Assembly: GCA_029762625.1 (NCBI GenBank)
Contig: JARVGI010000008.1
Coordinates: 39,765 to 103,764 of the forward strand
Reading direction: 5' to 3'
Length of the DNA stretch: 64,000 nucleotides
Source: Methanomicrobiaceae archaeon
GTDB lineage: Archaea; Halobacteriota; Methanomicrobia; Methanomicrobiales; Methanomicrobiaceae
Part shown: positions 20,939 to 30,231 of the stretch, in pieces
Layout: each line of letters starts with the position of its first letter
Numbering within the stretch: position 1 is the first letter of the stretch
The notes under the pieces: model-generated
What the model was told of the DNA's origin: nothing
Seen by the model: only the letters and a program-made list of their open reading frames with translations
Databases searched by the model: none
Translations under genes and position numbers: made by a program

Positions 20939-21142
20939 CTACCCTCTTGACGAGGTGGTCACGATGTCGACCTCGTCCGCTTCGATCGGTTCGTCCTCGG
21001 GAAGGCTCTTTCCGGCCTGAAAAATGAGGACGGTATCGGGGACGATGCCGAAGAAGAGGAGGGCGTCGGCGTAGGTGTCGCCGGGGCGCACCGGGTAGAT
21101 CGCAGAATGGCCTTCACGCACAAAATTGAACCTGCACCGCAT
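20939..21142 (-). CDS. MoaD/ThiS-like ubiquitin-fold small protein
   Basis: 67 residues from the chosen ATG (MRCRFNFVREG). The spacing and content (GDTYADALLFFGIVPDTVLIFQAGKSLPEDEPIEADEVDIVTT) match archaeal beta-grasp sulfur carriers/SAMP-like proteins. The C-terminus is SSRG, not the GG needed for adenylation, so it may not act as a carrier. An upstream in-frame ATG at 21193 would add 17 residues but would run into the tRNA-Ser promoter region. Convergent with thsA. Confidence 0.7.
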   Translation of the reverse strand: MRCRFNFVREGHSAIYPVRPGDTYADALLFFGIVPDTVLIFQAGKSLPEDEPIEADEVDIVTTSSRG

Positions 21143-21210
21143 CGGACCTTCGACAAGTATTATGGCACCGGCGGCGAAATAGCTATGCTGCATTCATTGC
21201 CTGTTCTTGT

Positions 21211-21295
21211 GCCGAGGTAGTCTAGTCCGGCAAGGCGGGGGCCTCGAAAGCCTCTGGTGCTTGGCACCACGGGAGTTCAAATCTCCCCCTCGGCG
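21211..21295 (+). tRNA. tRNA-Ser (anticodon CGA)
   Basis: Acceptor GCCGAGG pairs with CCTCGGC; discriminator G at 21295; no CCA encoded. Anticodon stem GGGGC/GCCTC with loop CTCGAAA gives anticodon CGA, reading UCG. A long variable arm (GGTGC TTG GCACC) marks a class II tRNA, and the T arm is GGGAG TTCAAAT CTCCC. No intron. Confidence 0.96.
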
Positions 21296-22046
21296 CTTAC
21301 TATTCGTGCTGACGTCGCTGGAAGAGCAAACTTGCTCTCGTTCGGATCTTCCTTTCATGAAGACCCCGTTGGCACAGTCTGTACAGGACCGTGAATTTCG
21401 GATCGGTCGAAACCCTTCATACGGACATATATACGCCGCCCCTTTCCAGAGTAGTAGGGCAGACCCATCCAGGCGATTATCCGTGTGAACTCCCGACCGT
21501 GCCGGTGAATCGCAGACTGCTGAACATGAAGATGGAATAATGCAGGATGGTGCAAAAAAGGGCACTCCCGACCTGCATGTTCGAGGTTTCAGTGACAGAC
21601 TTCTGCCGTCAATCGTCATCCCCGGCGGATGCATCCCGCTACCGGGGCCGAATGATGTCATCGATGTTGCGGAGGTGCGGACGAAGACCTGCGAGGGGTG
21701 GTATGCACAACCGGTGAGGGAGGAGAGCGATCCCTTTCGATTCTCTGCATGGAGAGGCATATCACCGCACGCCAGAAGCGCATCCGTATCTTCTGCAGAC
21801 GGGGTCGCTCTACAATGCGTGCACGACGTGCTGCCGCGAAAATAGTGCCAAAAGATGACTATTTTTTATATTATATGGAAAGAAGTTTTTATCCTATTTT
21901 TATAATGATATCGACAAATACAGGTACATGCGACAACACAACACCTCATTCCACCCGCTGCGGTGTGCCCGGGCAAAAGAGAATAATTTAATAATTTTGG
22001 TTAATAATTGGATAATGTTAATGAAAACTCATGAATTGTGATTCCT
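21296..22046. other. Gene-poor intergenic region
   Basis: About 750 bases without a gene I can support. A short hairpin (AGAGCAA/TTGCTCT, 21323-21338) lies just after tRNA-Ser. Open frames of about 100 codons exist, for example at 21540-21845, but show no recognisable family. From about 21855 the DNA turns AT-rich. Two copies of TTAATAATT (21988-21996 and 22001-22009) lie upstream of the molybdate/tungstate operon and may belong to its promoter. Confidence 0.5.
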
Positions 22047-22859
22047 ATGCAACCTCAGAACACCCTCATCAGTCTCACCATCATCCTGGCCTGCGGTATC
22101 TTCCTCGCAGGCTGCACAGGCACCCAACAAACGGCCGCCGTCGGATCTTCTGATTCGCTCTTCGTCTATTCCGGCGCAGGGTTGAAAGCGCCGATGCAGG
22201 AGATCGGATCCGTATTCAAAGAACAATACGGCGTGAGCATCGAGTACACCTATGCAGGTTCCGGTGCGCTCATCACGCAGATGGAACTCTCACAGAAAGG
22301 CGATGCCTTCATTCCCGGAGGCACACCCGACTATGCCATCGCAGTGAGCAAGAGCCTCGTGAGCGACCAGCCGCAGTACGTTGCCTACCACGTCCCGGTG
22401 ATCGCCGTGGCGAAGGGCAACCCGAAGAACATCACCTGCGTCGAGGACTTCACGAAGCCCGGCATCAAAGTCGCACTCGGAGGAATCAATGCGACTGCCA
22501 TCGGCAAGGCGGGCGACAAGCTCTTCAAAAAGCACGGAATCAAGGAAGCAGTCGAAGAGAACGTCATCCTCCGGGCACCCACCATCAACGAACTCATCGT
22601 GACGATGAACATGGGCACGGCCGATGCCACGCTCATCACCATCGACAAGATAAACCTCGATACGATGGAGGTCATCCAGCTCCCGCTTGAGGATAATATG
22701 GCCCTGATCGTTCCCATCGGCACGACCACCTTCACGAAAAAACAGGACCTTGCCGAGCAGTTTGTCGATTTCGTCTCCTCCGACGAAGGAAAAGCGATAT
22801 TCGCCAAACACGGCTTCCCTACCTATCCGGATCCGGCATATGCAGGGATCAAACCATGA
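22047..22859 (+). CDS. modA: Molybdate/tungstate ABC transporter, substrate-binding lipoprotein
   Basis: Captures the oxyanion outside the cell; 270 residues. The signal sequence ends in lipobox LAGC with Cys23, so it is membrane-anchored. SLFVYSGAGLKAPMQEIGSVFKEQYG and YTYAGSGALITQ are typical of ModA-type periplasmic proteins. An in-frame GTG nine bases upstream is an alternative start. Molybdenum or tungsten serves formylmethanofuran dehydrogenase in methanogens. Mo versus W cannot be told from sequence. Confidence 0.88.
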   Translation: MQPQNTLISLTIILACGIFLAGCTGTQQTAAVGSSDSLFVYSGAGLKAPMQEIGSVFKEQYGVSIEYTYAGSGALITQMELSQKGDAFIPGGTPDYAIAVSKSLVSDQPQYVAYHVPVIAVAKGNPKNITCVEDFTKPGIKVALGGINATAIGKAGDKLFKKHGIKEAVEENVILRAPTINELIVTMNMGTADATLITIDKINLDTMEVIQLPLEDNMALIVPIGTTTFTKKQDLAEQFVDFVSSDEGKAIFAKHGFPTYPDPAYAGIKP

Positions 22860-22989
22860 TCGGCAATGAGCGGTATGTCTGCAGGGTTCTCGATGTATTC
22901 TACGCCGCATCCCCCCCCGACCGGTGGAGATCTCCCCATACATCGGCACCGGATCGCGCAAATGAGCATATTGCTTCAGGGTAAGGTAT

Positions 22990-23802
22990 ATGGAGAGACT
23001 GATTCAGAGACTTTCCCGATCAAGCCTCTTTTCGGCGACTTTTCTTGCGATTTCAGCCGCCCTGGTCATTTTTATGGGCATCGTCATCGGGGGGCTCGTC
23101 CTCTATCCATCACAATCCCAGCTTCTTGCCAGCATCACGTCTCCGGAGATTTTCTTTGCGATCCAGCTCTCCCTGGTAACTTCAGCGGTCTCCACCGCGC
23201 TCTGTATCATTATCGCTGTCCCTGTCGCCTATGCGATGACCAGGTTCTCGTTTCCCGCCAAATCGCTCGCCAATGTCATCATGAATCTCCCCCTCTCCCT
23301 CCCGCCGCTCGTGGCGGGTGTCGCCCTGCTGATCTTCTTCGGCCCGTCCCTTATCGGCACAATGCTGAGGAGTTCGGGCATCGATGTCGTCTTCACCGTT
23401 ACCGCCATCATCGTGGCGCAGTTCTTCGTGAACGTTCCCTACATGATACGTATCACCCGCTCTGCTTTTGCGGTGATCAATCCCCGTTATGAGTACGTTG
23501 CACGAACCCTCGGGTGCTCCGAGTGGAGCGCATTCAGGCAGATCACCCTCCCGCTTGCGGCAAAAGGGCTGATCGCGGGGCTGGTCATCACCTGGTCAAA
23601 ATCCATCGGTGAATTCGGGGCAGTGCTTCTGCTCGCAGGGGCCACGACAATGAAGACGGAAACCCTCCCCATCGCCGTCTACCTGAACATATCCACCGGA
23701 GACCTGAACGAGGCCATCGCGGCATCGATCGTGCTCATCGGCATCGCGCTCATTTCGCTCCTGATCTTCGAGCATTACGGCGACGGGACACAGGTCATCT
23801 AG
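22990..23802 (+). CDS. modB: Molybdate/tungstate ABC transporter, permease
   Basis: 270 residues with about six membrane helices. The EAA-type loop that contacts the ATPase reads ARTLGCSEWSAFRQITLPLAAKGLIAG, and GEFGAVLLLAG is typical of ModB/WtpB permeases. It follows modA after a 130-base spacer without a gene and is followed ten bases later by the ATPase. Confidence 0.92.
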   Translation: MERLIQRLSRSSLFSATFLAISAALVIFMGIVIGGLVLYPSQSQLLASITSPEIFFAIQLSLVTSAVSTALCIIIAVPVAYAMTRFSFPAKSLANVIMNLPLSLPPLVAGVALLIFFGPSLIGTMLRSSGIDVVFTVTAIIVAQFFVNVPYMIRITRSAFAVINPRYEYVARTLGCSEWSAFRQITLPLAAKGLIAGLVITWSKSIGEFGAVLLLAGATTMKTETLPIAVYLNISTGDLNEAIAASIVLIGIALISLLIFEHYGDGTQVI

Positions 23803-23811
23803 GAGGCACGT

Positions 23812-24861
23812 ATGCTGCAGATCACCGGACTTATTAAAACCCTCGGAAATTTCTCACTCAATGGGGTGAACCTGCATATCGAAGAGGGCGAGTACTTCCT
23901 TATCCTGGGACCGACCGGTGCAGGAAAGACTATCCTTCTCGAGACGATCGCGGGCATATACTCCCCGGATGGGGGGACCATCATCCTTCAGAACCGCGAT
24001 ATCACCAGTACCGACCCGAAAAACCGCGGTATCGGGATGGTCTACCAGGACTACATGCTCTTTCCCCACCTGACCGTCGAGGAGAATATCGGGTTCGGAC
24101 TCCGGCAGCGGCACATTGATCTAGCGACGATCCGGAACAAGGTCAGAGAAACCGCGGAGATGCTCGGTATCTGGCACCTGCGGGAGCGATATCCCGATAC
24201 CCTCTCCGGCGGCGAGCAGCAGCGGGCGGCGATCGCACGCGCTCTCGCGCTCGGACCGCAGGTCCTCCTTCTGGACGAACCGCTCTCGGCGCTCGATGTC
24301 ACCACCAGGGAACGGCTGCGCCGGGAACTGAGGACCATTCACGGGATGATGAAGACCACAATTATCCACATTACCCATCACTTCGAGGATATATTTGCCC
24401 TCGCAGACAGGGTGGCGATCATGCAGAACGGCACCATCGTGCAGGTGGGTACGCCCGAGGAGATCTTCCAGCGCCCAGAAACCGAGTTCGTCGCCTTGTT
24501 CACCGGCATGGAAAACCTCTTCCACGGCATTTCACGACGCAGGGACGGGGAGGCGCTGATCGATGTGGGCCCGATCAGTATCCAGACCGTCGCCGAGATC
24601 GAGGGCGACGTCTATGTTGGTATCCGGCCTGAGGAGGTGATCGTCTCCCGTGAACCGTTCGAGTCCAGCGCCGTCAACACCTTCCGGGGCACGGTGACAG
24701 AAATACAGCAGAACGGCATGTTCTCACGGATTGTGGTGGATGCAGGGGTCCCCTTCGTCTGCGCCCTGACACGGCAGAGTATCCGGCGGCTGGGACTGGC
24801 CGAAGGAGAAACGGTCTATCTCACCTTCAAGGCATCAGCGGTCCACGCCTTTCCCGGATAA
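23812..24861 (+). CDS. modC: Molybdate/tungstate ABC transporter, ATP-binding protein
   Basis: 349 residues: Walker A GPTGAGKT near residue 40, signature LSGGEQQR, Walker B VLLLDEPLSALD and H-loop HITHHFED. A C-terminal TOBE-like domain (about residues 230-349) probably binds oxyanion for feedback inhibition. GGAGG lies just upstream. Confidence 0.93.
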   Translation: MLQITGLIKTLGNFSLNGVNLHIEEGEYFLILGPTGAGKTILLETIAGIYSPDGGTIILQNRDITSTDPKNRGIGMVYQDYMLFPHLTVEENIGFGLRQRHIDLATIRNKVRETAEMLGIWHLRERYPDTLSGGEQQRAAIARALALGPQVLLLDEPLSALDVTTRERLRRELRTIHGMMKTTIIHITHHFEDIFALADRVAIMQNGTIVQVGTPEEIFQRPETEFVALFTGMENLFHGISRRRDGEALIDVGPISIQTVAEIEGDVYVGIRPEEVIVSREPFESSAVNTFRGTVTEIQQNGMFSRIVVDAGVPFVCALTRQSIRRLGLAEGETVYLTFKASAVHAFPG

Positions 24862-25087
24862 CAACCCCCCGGCTCCGGGAGCATGTCCCCACGTGGCCGG
24901 CCCGGTGCCTTGGAGCGATCCGCCTCTCCCTCGACGGCGAACCAGCATGCTGCCTGTCGCCACATGGAATCGCGTTCCACGGGAATGCCCTAGCCACAGG
25001 TGTCTCTTTCCAGAAAATGAAATGGCAACGTTTAACGTGGAAGGCTCGCAATGAGAGGTTACCAAAAACGCCCACACATGATCATCC

Positions 25088-26953
25088 ATGAAGAGATTCA
25101 TACGCCGCTATATCGAGAATGATACCTTCACCCGCCATATCATGGTGGTCATCCTCGTCCTCTTCATCGCGATCATCGGGATATTTTCCGCGGTTTCGTT
25201 TCTGGCGACGCAGGAGGATCTCATCGCCAGTTACCAGGCATCGCAGCGCCAGAGCGAAGAGGGGCTCGCCTCTTCCCTGGTGCTCGTGGATAAGGGACTG
25301 GCATTGTTCGAAGCGTTTCCGGACGATGCCATGCGGGAGGCACTGGAAGAAGTGCGCAGGGCCTATGAAGCGGCGGGGAACGACCCCGGGATGGTCGATT
25401 ATGCCGCCCTGCAAGCGAGACTGCAGGGATCATTTGACGGGACGATAGAATTCTACGTGATAAATGAGACCGGCGTCATCGAGTATTCCACATACGAGAA
25501 CGATATTGGCGTTGATTTCAAGCGGTGGCCGGAGTACTACGCCAGGTACACGGATGTCCGGCTCGGCGACGCGTTCTCCGCAGACAGGGGCACGTTCGGC
25601 ACGCAGGGGGTTCTGCGAAAGTTTGCCTTTCTCCCCATGCCCGACCACCGCTATGTCGTGCAAATGAGTCTTGCGTCCCCCGAGTTCCACGCGATCCGGG
25701 AGGAATTCTCGTACCAGATGGCATTGCAGCAGTGCATGCACCTCAACCCCGATATCGCCGAGATCCGCCTCTTCGACCGCATGCCCCGCTGCCGGTGCAA
25801 CGCCACCTCGGGGTTCTTTCCCTCCGACTACGATCCCGGGGCCGAGGTCGTGGCAATGGTAAATCGGGCGTTTACAACAGAGATGCCGCAGGAAATCTCA
25901 ATCCCTGCGGATGAAACCAGTATCCGGTACATCTATCTCGACATGCCGGACAGCGGGTGTTTATCGTCAACCAACCTGGATCTCGTAGCCCAGATCACCT
26001 ATTCACAACACGCCCTGAATCTCGCGGTTGCCGGACAGCTGCTCTATCACAGCATCATTGCGCTTGCCGCCATCATGCTCGGCGGGGTTGTCGCCTTCGG
26101 TGCCTCCCGGTACGTATCCAGGCCGGTTACCATGCTTACCGAAGACGTAAAAGCCATTGCGGACGGCGATCTCGACTATCCCATCAGGACGCCCTGGAAC
26201 AGCGATATCAGGGCACTATCCCGCAATATCGCTTTCCTGGTGGCGTGCCTGAAGGATAACCTCGCCAAGGTCGGGCAGTACAGCGACCACCTCGAGCAGA
26301 TCATCAACGACCGGACGGCGAGGTTGCAGGAGACCACCGTCGAGCTCAACCGCTATCTCGACATCCTGAAGTACTCGACGAGAAACGCAAGCTCCGAGAT
26401 ACAATCGTATCTCACGCTCCAGAAAGCCTCGCTCGAAGACGCAGACACGTCGCTTCTCGATGCCGCCCTTGCCACCGCCCACCGCACGGAGAGGACCATC
26501 GCGACCATTTACGCACTGCGCAGGGCATCGATGTTCGGCGAATCCCCCCGCCTGCACCCGATCGATCTCAAAGAGGCCATAGGAGAAGCAATCCGCGACC
26601 ACCACGCCTCCGTGCGCTTCACGGGGGACAGCGTTATGGTGTACGCCGACGAACTGCTGACACTCGCCGTGTTCAACCTGATCCAGTTCTGTACCAGGGT
26701 AAACGATCACGGTGATGTCAGCATCGCGACCGATGAGAAAGAAGGCACCGCAGACGTCCGCATCACGCTTTCGGCGCAGGAATCCACGCCCTCACAGACG
26801 ATTGATAACAGTGGCCAGGGGCTCTCCCGGCACCCGGAACTCGAGATGGCCCGCCTCATCCTGCAGAGGTACGGAAGCGATCTGCATGTCGATCCCGGTC
26901 GCGATATGGGCGACCTGCTCGCGATTGCCTTCACGCTTACCAGAGCGCCATGA
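25088..26953 (+). CDS. Membrane sensor protein with HAMP and degenerate histidine-kinase region
   Basis: 621 residues. Helix 1 at about residues 18-40, an extracellular sensor of about 280 residues (Cache-like, with CMHL...CRC cysteines), helix 2 at about 322-342, a HAMP domain (RYVSRPVTMLTEDVKAIADGDLDYPI), a coiled coil, then a kinase-like region. The dimerisation helix reads LDILKYSTRNASSEIQ where methanogen kinases have a His, and the ATPase part lacks a convincing N-box and G-box. It is therefore probably a pseudokinase or a non-enzymatic sensor. It converges on the PAS regulator; no response regulator is adjacent. Confidence 0.78.
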   Translation: MKRFIRRYIENDTFTRHIMVVILVLFIAIIGIFSAVSFLATQEDLIASYQASQRQSEEGLASSLVLVDKGLALFEAFPDDAMREALEEVRRAYEAAGNDPGMVDYAALQARLQGSFDGTIEFYVINETGVIEYSTYENDIGVDFKRWPEYYARYTDVRLGDAFSADRGTFGTQGVLRKFAFLPMPDHRYVVQMSLASPEFHAIREEFSYQMALQQCMHLNPDIAEIRLFDRMPRCRCNATSGFFPSDYDPGAEVVAMVNRAFTTEMPQEISIPADETSIRYIYLDMPDSGCLSSTNLDLVAQITYSQHALNLAVAGQLLYHSIIALAAIMLGGVVAFGASRYVSRPVTMLTEDVKAIADGDLDYPIRTPWNSDIRALSRNIAFLVACLKDNLAKVGQYSDHLEQIINDRTARLQETTVELNRYLDILKYSTRNASSEIQSYLTLQKASLEDADTSLLDAALATAHRTERTIATIYALRRASMFGESPRLHPIDLKEAIGEAIRDHHASVRFTGDSVMVYADELLTLAVFNLIQFCTRVNDHGDVSIATDEKEGTADVRITLSAQESTPSQTIDNSGQGLSRHPELEMARLILQRYGSDLHVDPGRDMGDLLAIAFTLTRAP

Positions 26954-26970
26954 ACCCCCTTGCCGGGGCA

Positions 26971-29211
26971 TCATCCCAGCCGCGAGAGTTCCAGAATATG
27001 TACGCCGGGCATCTCTTCCCCGAGCCAGAAGATACGCTTCCTGCCGTCCGAGAAGTCCCATCCCCCCCGTACCATCCACACGATTTCCTTTTCCCGTGAT
27101 TTCCCGCATTTCACCGGGTATTTAAGGATACCGCTGTACCGGGAATTTTGTGCGACTTTCCTGTGTATTTCCTGGGCATGACCGCTGGCTCCGCCGGAAA
27201 GGCAGTCCTCGAACCAGTTTTTCCCGACCAACGCAGACGGGGATCTCTCGAACATGTCGCACGCACTGGTATTCGCCGCCACGATCGTCCCGTTCTCCTG
27301 CACCGTCACCATGGCGATATGCATGAGCTCGAGGCACCTTTGCGTCAATTCGGTCTGATTATGGAGCAATTTTTCAATCTCCCGGCTCTCAATCATGGAG
27401 ATATTCAGAACTTCCCGATACTTCATCAGCTGCCGCTCATGCTCCACCAGTTTCTGCATCAGGGTCTGGTTCGCCTTCTTCAGGGACAAATCCACACTGC
27501 GTTTCCCGAGCGCCACCACCGCCTGGTTCAGGAAGGCCTCCACAAGTTCAGGATCATTCAGCGCAGATTCTCGTGGGGTGCAGATGATCACAATCCCCGC
27601 GGGCGAATCGCCCCTGAAGAACGCCATTTTATAGAAGTCTTCGTACCCGTACCCGGCGATTGTTTCGATAAATTCCCGCCGTTCCCCATCCACCAACAAT
27701 TCCAGAAAGGACGCTGTATCAAGATGCACCAGCTTTCCAGATCTCAGGAACACCGCCTTGTTCTCCGGGATCAGGCACACTCCCTGCGGGTGGTTGCCGA
27801 GGAATTTCTGGAGCAGGGGATCATATTGTTCAAGCCCCTTTATCACTTGATTCTGCCATTTCCCCGACCGTTCATCCATCGCATCGATCACAACGATCGC
27901 CCCGGGAATGATGCCGGTCAACTGGTCTGCGACGAACTCATAGGGATCTTCATCCTCCGGGTAATCGAGAAACGAGAGCGCCATCTGAGAGAGAAATTCG
28001 AGATTTTTGTGGTTTTCCAGGATTTTATCCTTGTATTTCACCTTGTAGGTGCGATCGAGGACGATGGAGAGCACCAACGTCCTGCCATCAAGAGAAATGA
28101 GGTGGGAATAGATCTCTACCGGGATATTTGTGCCTGATTTATCGAACAGGCCTCCCTCCATCCGTAAACATTCGCCACCCCCGAGATCATCGAGGGCGGT
28201 TGACCCCTCGGTGATCCGTGGGGGGGCTCTGAGCAGATCGGTCACGGTCAGGGAAAGCAGTTCTTCACGAGAGAACCCCAATTTCTCACAGGCGAAGGTG
28301 TTGGCCTCGAAAATCGGTCCAGGAACGCCTTCTTTCGAGATCTCATGGACAAAAATCATGGCGCAGGAGTTATCGAACAGGGTCCGGAACCTGCGCTCGC
28401 TTTCCTCGAGCAGAATTCTCGATCGATATTCCCCGGTGATATCCTCGAGAAAGATGATCTGGCCATCCTTCCCCGTCCCAAGGGCGACAGGTACGAACCT
28501 TCCCCTCAGGTATGCTGTTTCGCCATCCCGATTCACCACAAATTCATCGTCGATGCACGCTCCTGCAGTGGCGGCGCGCACTGCCTCAAAGAACGTCCCG
28601 GGCATCCCGGAAAGCCGCGCCTCATGCAATGACCGGCCTGCCATTTCCCCCGGAGAAAGCCCAAAAAATGCATTGCAGGCCTGGTTTGCCAGCAGGACCT
28701 TGCCCGCGTCATCCACCACGATGATACTATCCGGAAAATTATCGGCGATATGTACAAGGGGGACTTTTTTCGCATGACAGAAGACTTTGGCAGCCCCGAC
28801 GGTCTTCATCTCCACCTGCCCTGTGGCAAACAAGATTTCTAAGTATTTGGCAACTGAATTCCGGTTGATACCGGTTTCACGGGCCAGTTTCGAGATTGAT
28901 ATGCCCCCGGGGTGCCCGCGAATCGCATTGGTCAGCCGCCGTATTGTCTGGTCGTCCTCCGATATATTCACCACCTGTATACTCCCCCGGAACCTCTCGT
29001 ATGCATGTTCATCGTTTTCAATAATTTTATACTGGAATAAAAGACTGTCTACACGTGTAACCTTAACCTTGTGGCCTTCTGGGTCATACTGCAAAAGGAA
29101 TGGGGGAGAACTCAATACCTCCCCCAAAATAGTGTCGAAATAACGTGTGTTGCACCGTATGTGAACGAACTGTGCGCTACCTGTTGTACACCTCCCTGAA
29201 CAGTTCGGCAA
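26971..29211 (-). CDS. Winged-helix/PAS/GAF sensor-regulator
   Basis: Up to 746 residues. An N-terminal winged helix (RRLTNAIRGHPGGISISKLARETGINRNSVAKYLEIL split over about residues 88-130) precedes PAS domains at about 150-260 and 270-390, a GAF-like domain at about 405-570, a coiled coil, and a last PAS at about 625-735. No kinase domain. This resembles Methanomicrobiales one-component regulators that link PAS sensing to DNA binding. The start is uncertain: the furthest in-frame codon is TTG at 29211 and overlaps the HEAT gene by 35 bases; later TTG codons near 29110 are possible. Confidence 0.82.
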   Translation of the reverse strand: MPNCSGRCTTGSAQFVHIRCNTRYFDTILGEVLSSPPFLLQYDPEGHKVKVTRVDSLLFQYKIIENDEHAYERFRGSIQVVNISEDDQTIRRLTNAIRGHPGGISISKLARETGINRNSVAKYLEILFATGQVEMKTVGAAKVFCHAKKVPLVHIADNFPDSIIVVDDAGKVLLANQACNAFFGLSPGEMAGRSLHEARLSGMPGTFFEAVRAATAGACIDDEFVVNRDGETAYLRGRFVPVALGTGKDGQIIFLEDITGEYRSRILLEESERRFRTLFDNSCAMIFVHEISKEGVPGPIFEANTFACEKLGFSREELLSLTVTDLLRAPPRITEGSTALDDLGGGECLRMEGGLFDKSGTNIPVEIYSHLISLDGRTLVLSIVLDRTYKVKYKDKILENHKNLEFLSQMALSFLDYPEDEDPYEFVADQLTGIIPGAIVVIDAMDERSGKWQNQVIKGLEQYDPLLQKFLGNHPQGVCLIPENKAVFLRSGKLVHLDTASFLELLVDGERREFIETIAGYGYEDFYKMAFFRGDSPAGIVIICTPRESALNDPELVEAFLNQAVVALGKRSVDLSLKKANQTLMQKLVEHERQLMKYREVLNISMIESREIEKLLHNQTELTQRCLELMHIAMVTVQENGTIVAANTSACDMFERSPSALVGKNWFEDCLSGGASGHAQEIHRKVAQNSRYSGILKYPVKCGKSREKEIVWMVRGGWDFSDGRKRIFWLGEEMPGVHILELSRLG

Positions 29212-29554
29212 ACATGTCCTTTCCCTCGGAGAGTGCCAGCTTCACCTGTGCCACGCCCTCGGGATCGTCGATCTTCATCAGGGCGCTTGCCGCCATCGCC
29301 CTGTGAAACTCATCCTCCCCGGAATGCAGCTCATCTACGAGAACGGGGACCGCTTTTTTATTTCCGATTTCAGAAATTGCCCACATTGCCGCGACTTTCG
29401 CAACAGAACCGTTCCGCACGATATCCATCAGCGGATCCAGAGCGGGAGGGCCCATCTTCGCAATTGCCATGGCCACGTACCATCGCCTGCCGATCTCCGC
29501 GTTCTCGAGTTCCCCCAGCAGCATGTGCAGCAATTCCTCATCCTTGATCATCAT
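29177..29554 (-). CDS. HEAT-repeat protein
   Basis: 125 residues of short paired helices of HEAT/PBS-lyase type (GRRWYVAMAIAKMGPPALDPLMDIV; KVAAMWAISEIGNKKAVPVLVDEL; HRAMAASALMKIDDPEGVAQV), a protein-binding scaffold. The ATG at 29554 or 29551 is preferred over a start 48 bases upstream because the extra residues are Arg-rich and repeat-free. It runs directly into the PAS regulator gene and is probably cotranscribed with it. Confidence 0.8.
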   Translation of the reverse strand: MMIKDEELLHMLLGELENAEIGRRWYVAMAIAKMGPPALDPLMDIVRNGSVAKVAAMWAISEIGNKKAVPVLVDELHSGEDEFHRAMAASALMKIDDPEGVAQVKLALSEGKDMFAELFREVYNR

Positions 29555-30222
29555 CACCACCCGTGCCCGCACGGTTACAGCTCGATTTGAAGAACGGCGC
29601 ACAGAAGAGAACGTCCCTTACGGTGCGCTCGTCCAGTCCAACTCAGGCAATTGGATTCAATACAGGCACAAAATTCACTTCAATTGCCCGTTAAATAGTA
29701 TTTTGCCCTGCACAACCGTTTGTATTGCCGTGCATTACTGCCATGCAATTCGTATGATAACCCCCGGATCGCCGGGGTTTCGGGGGAGTGCGAGGTCCAG
29801 GGCACTTTTCAGGGCCCCATACCTGCGATCCAGGCCTCTGTCGTTCCATTGTTCCGTTCAGGACGCCGCCGTGCCCCCAATCTCATGCTGCCCGCCCGGC
29901 GGCCGGGCCCGGTCCAGGATCGCCGTGATGGCGGCGGCAGGGGCCCTGCGCGCCGAATCCGGCGCGGACGGCGCGATGATGCAGCTCCTCCGGGATTCAT
30001 TCAATCCGCATCTTTTCTCGGACCAGCCGTTGGGGATTGATTATATGCAATAAAAAAGGAGAGAGGTCATGCCGGCGAACGGCACCCCAGCACGTCGTAC
30101 CAGGCGGAGGCCAGCGCTTGCAGGAGGGATGGCGCCCCATCCAGCGAATGGTTCCGGCCCGGCGCCGGATCGGCATGGATTTATAGGAGCACTCATAACA
30201 GACTGATTAGTCAATCTAACAC
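29555..30222. other. Intergenic region with promoters and hairpins
   Basis: About 670 bases without a supported gene. A TATA-like TTAAATAG near 29691 may serve the HEAT gene on the minus strand. A strong hairpin (AACCCC, bulged C, GG, loop ATCG, CC, GGGGTT) lies at 29759-29779. An eight-base inverted repeat GGCAATTG/CAATTGCC spans 29646-29688. Bases 29800-30180 are GC-rich with open frames of unlikely composition. Confidence 0.45.
30180..30217 (+). promoter_or_regulatory. Promoter with candidate TetR operator
   Basis: TTTATAG at 30180-30186 is a TATA box predicting initiation near 30207. The imperfect palindrome AGACTGATTAGTCAATCT (30200-30217; 14 of 18 positions symmetric, core TGATTAGTCA) covers that start site. 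The operon contains a TetR-family gene, so autoregulation is the simplest reading; this is inference. Confidence 0.5.
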
Positions 30223-30231
30223 GTGATGCAC

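Noticed and set aside
21323..21338. Hairpin downstream of tRNA-Ser as an intrinsic terminator
   Set aside because: Stem of seven bases with a tiny loop but no T-run after it; archaeal termination depends on T-tracts.
21194..21760. Open frame of 188 codons on the minus strand across tRNA-Ser
   Set aside because: Would overlap the whole tRNA gene, has no ribosome binding site and no family resemblance.
29720..30053. Overlapping open frames in the 29.6-30.2 kb spacer
   Set aside because: Arg/Gly/Pro-rich products typical of random GC-rich DNA; no start signals.
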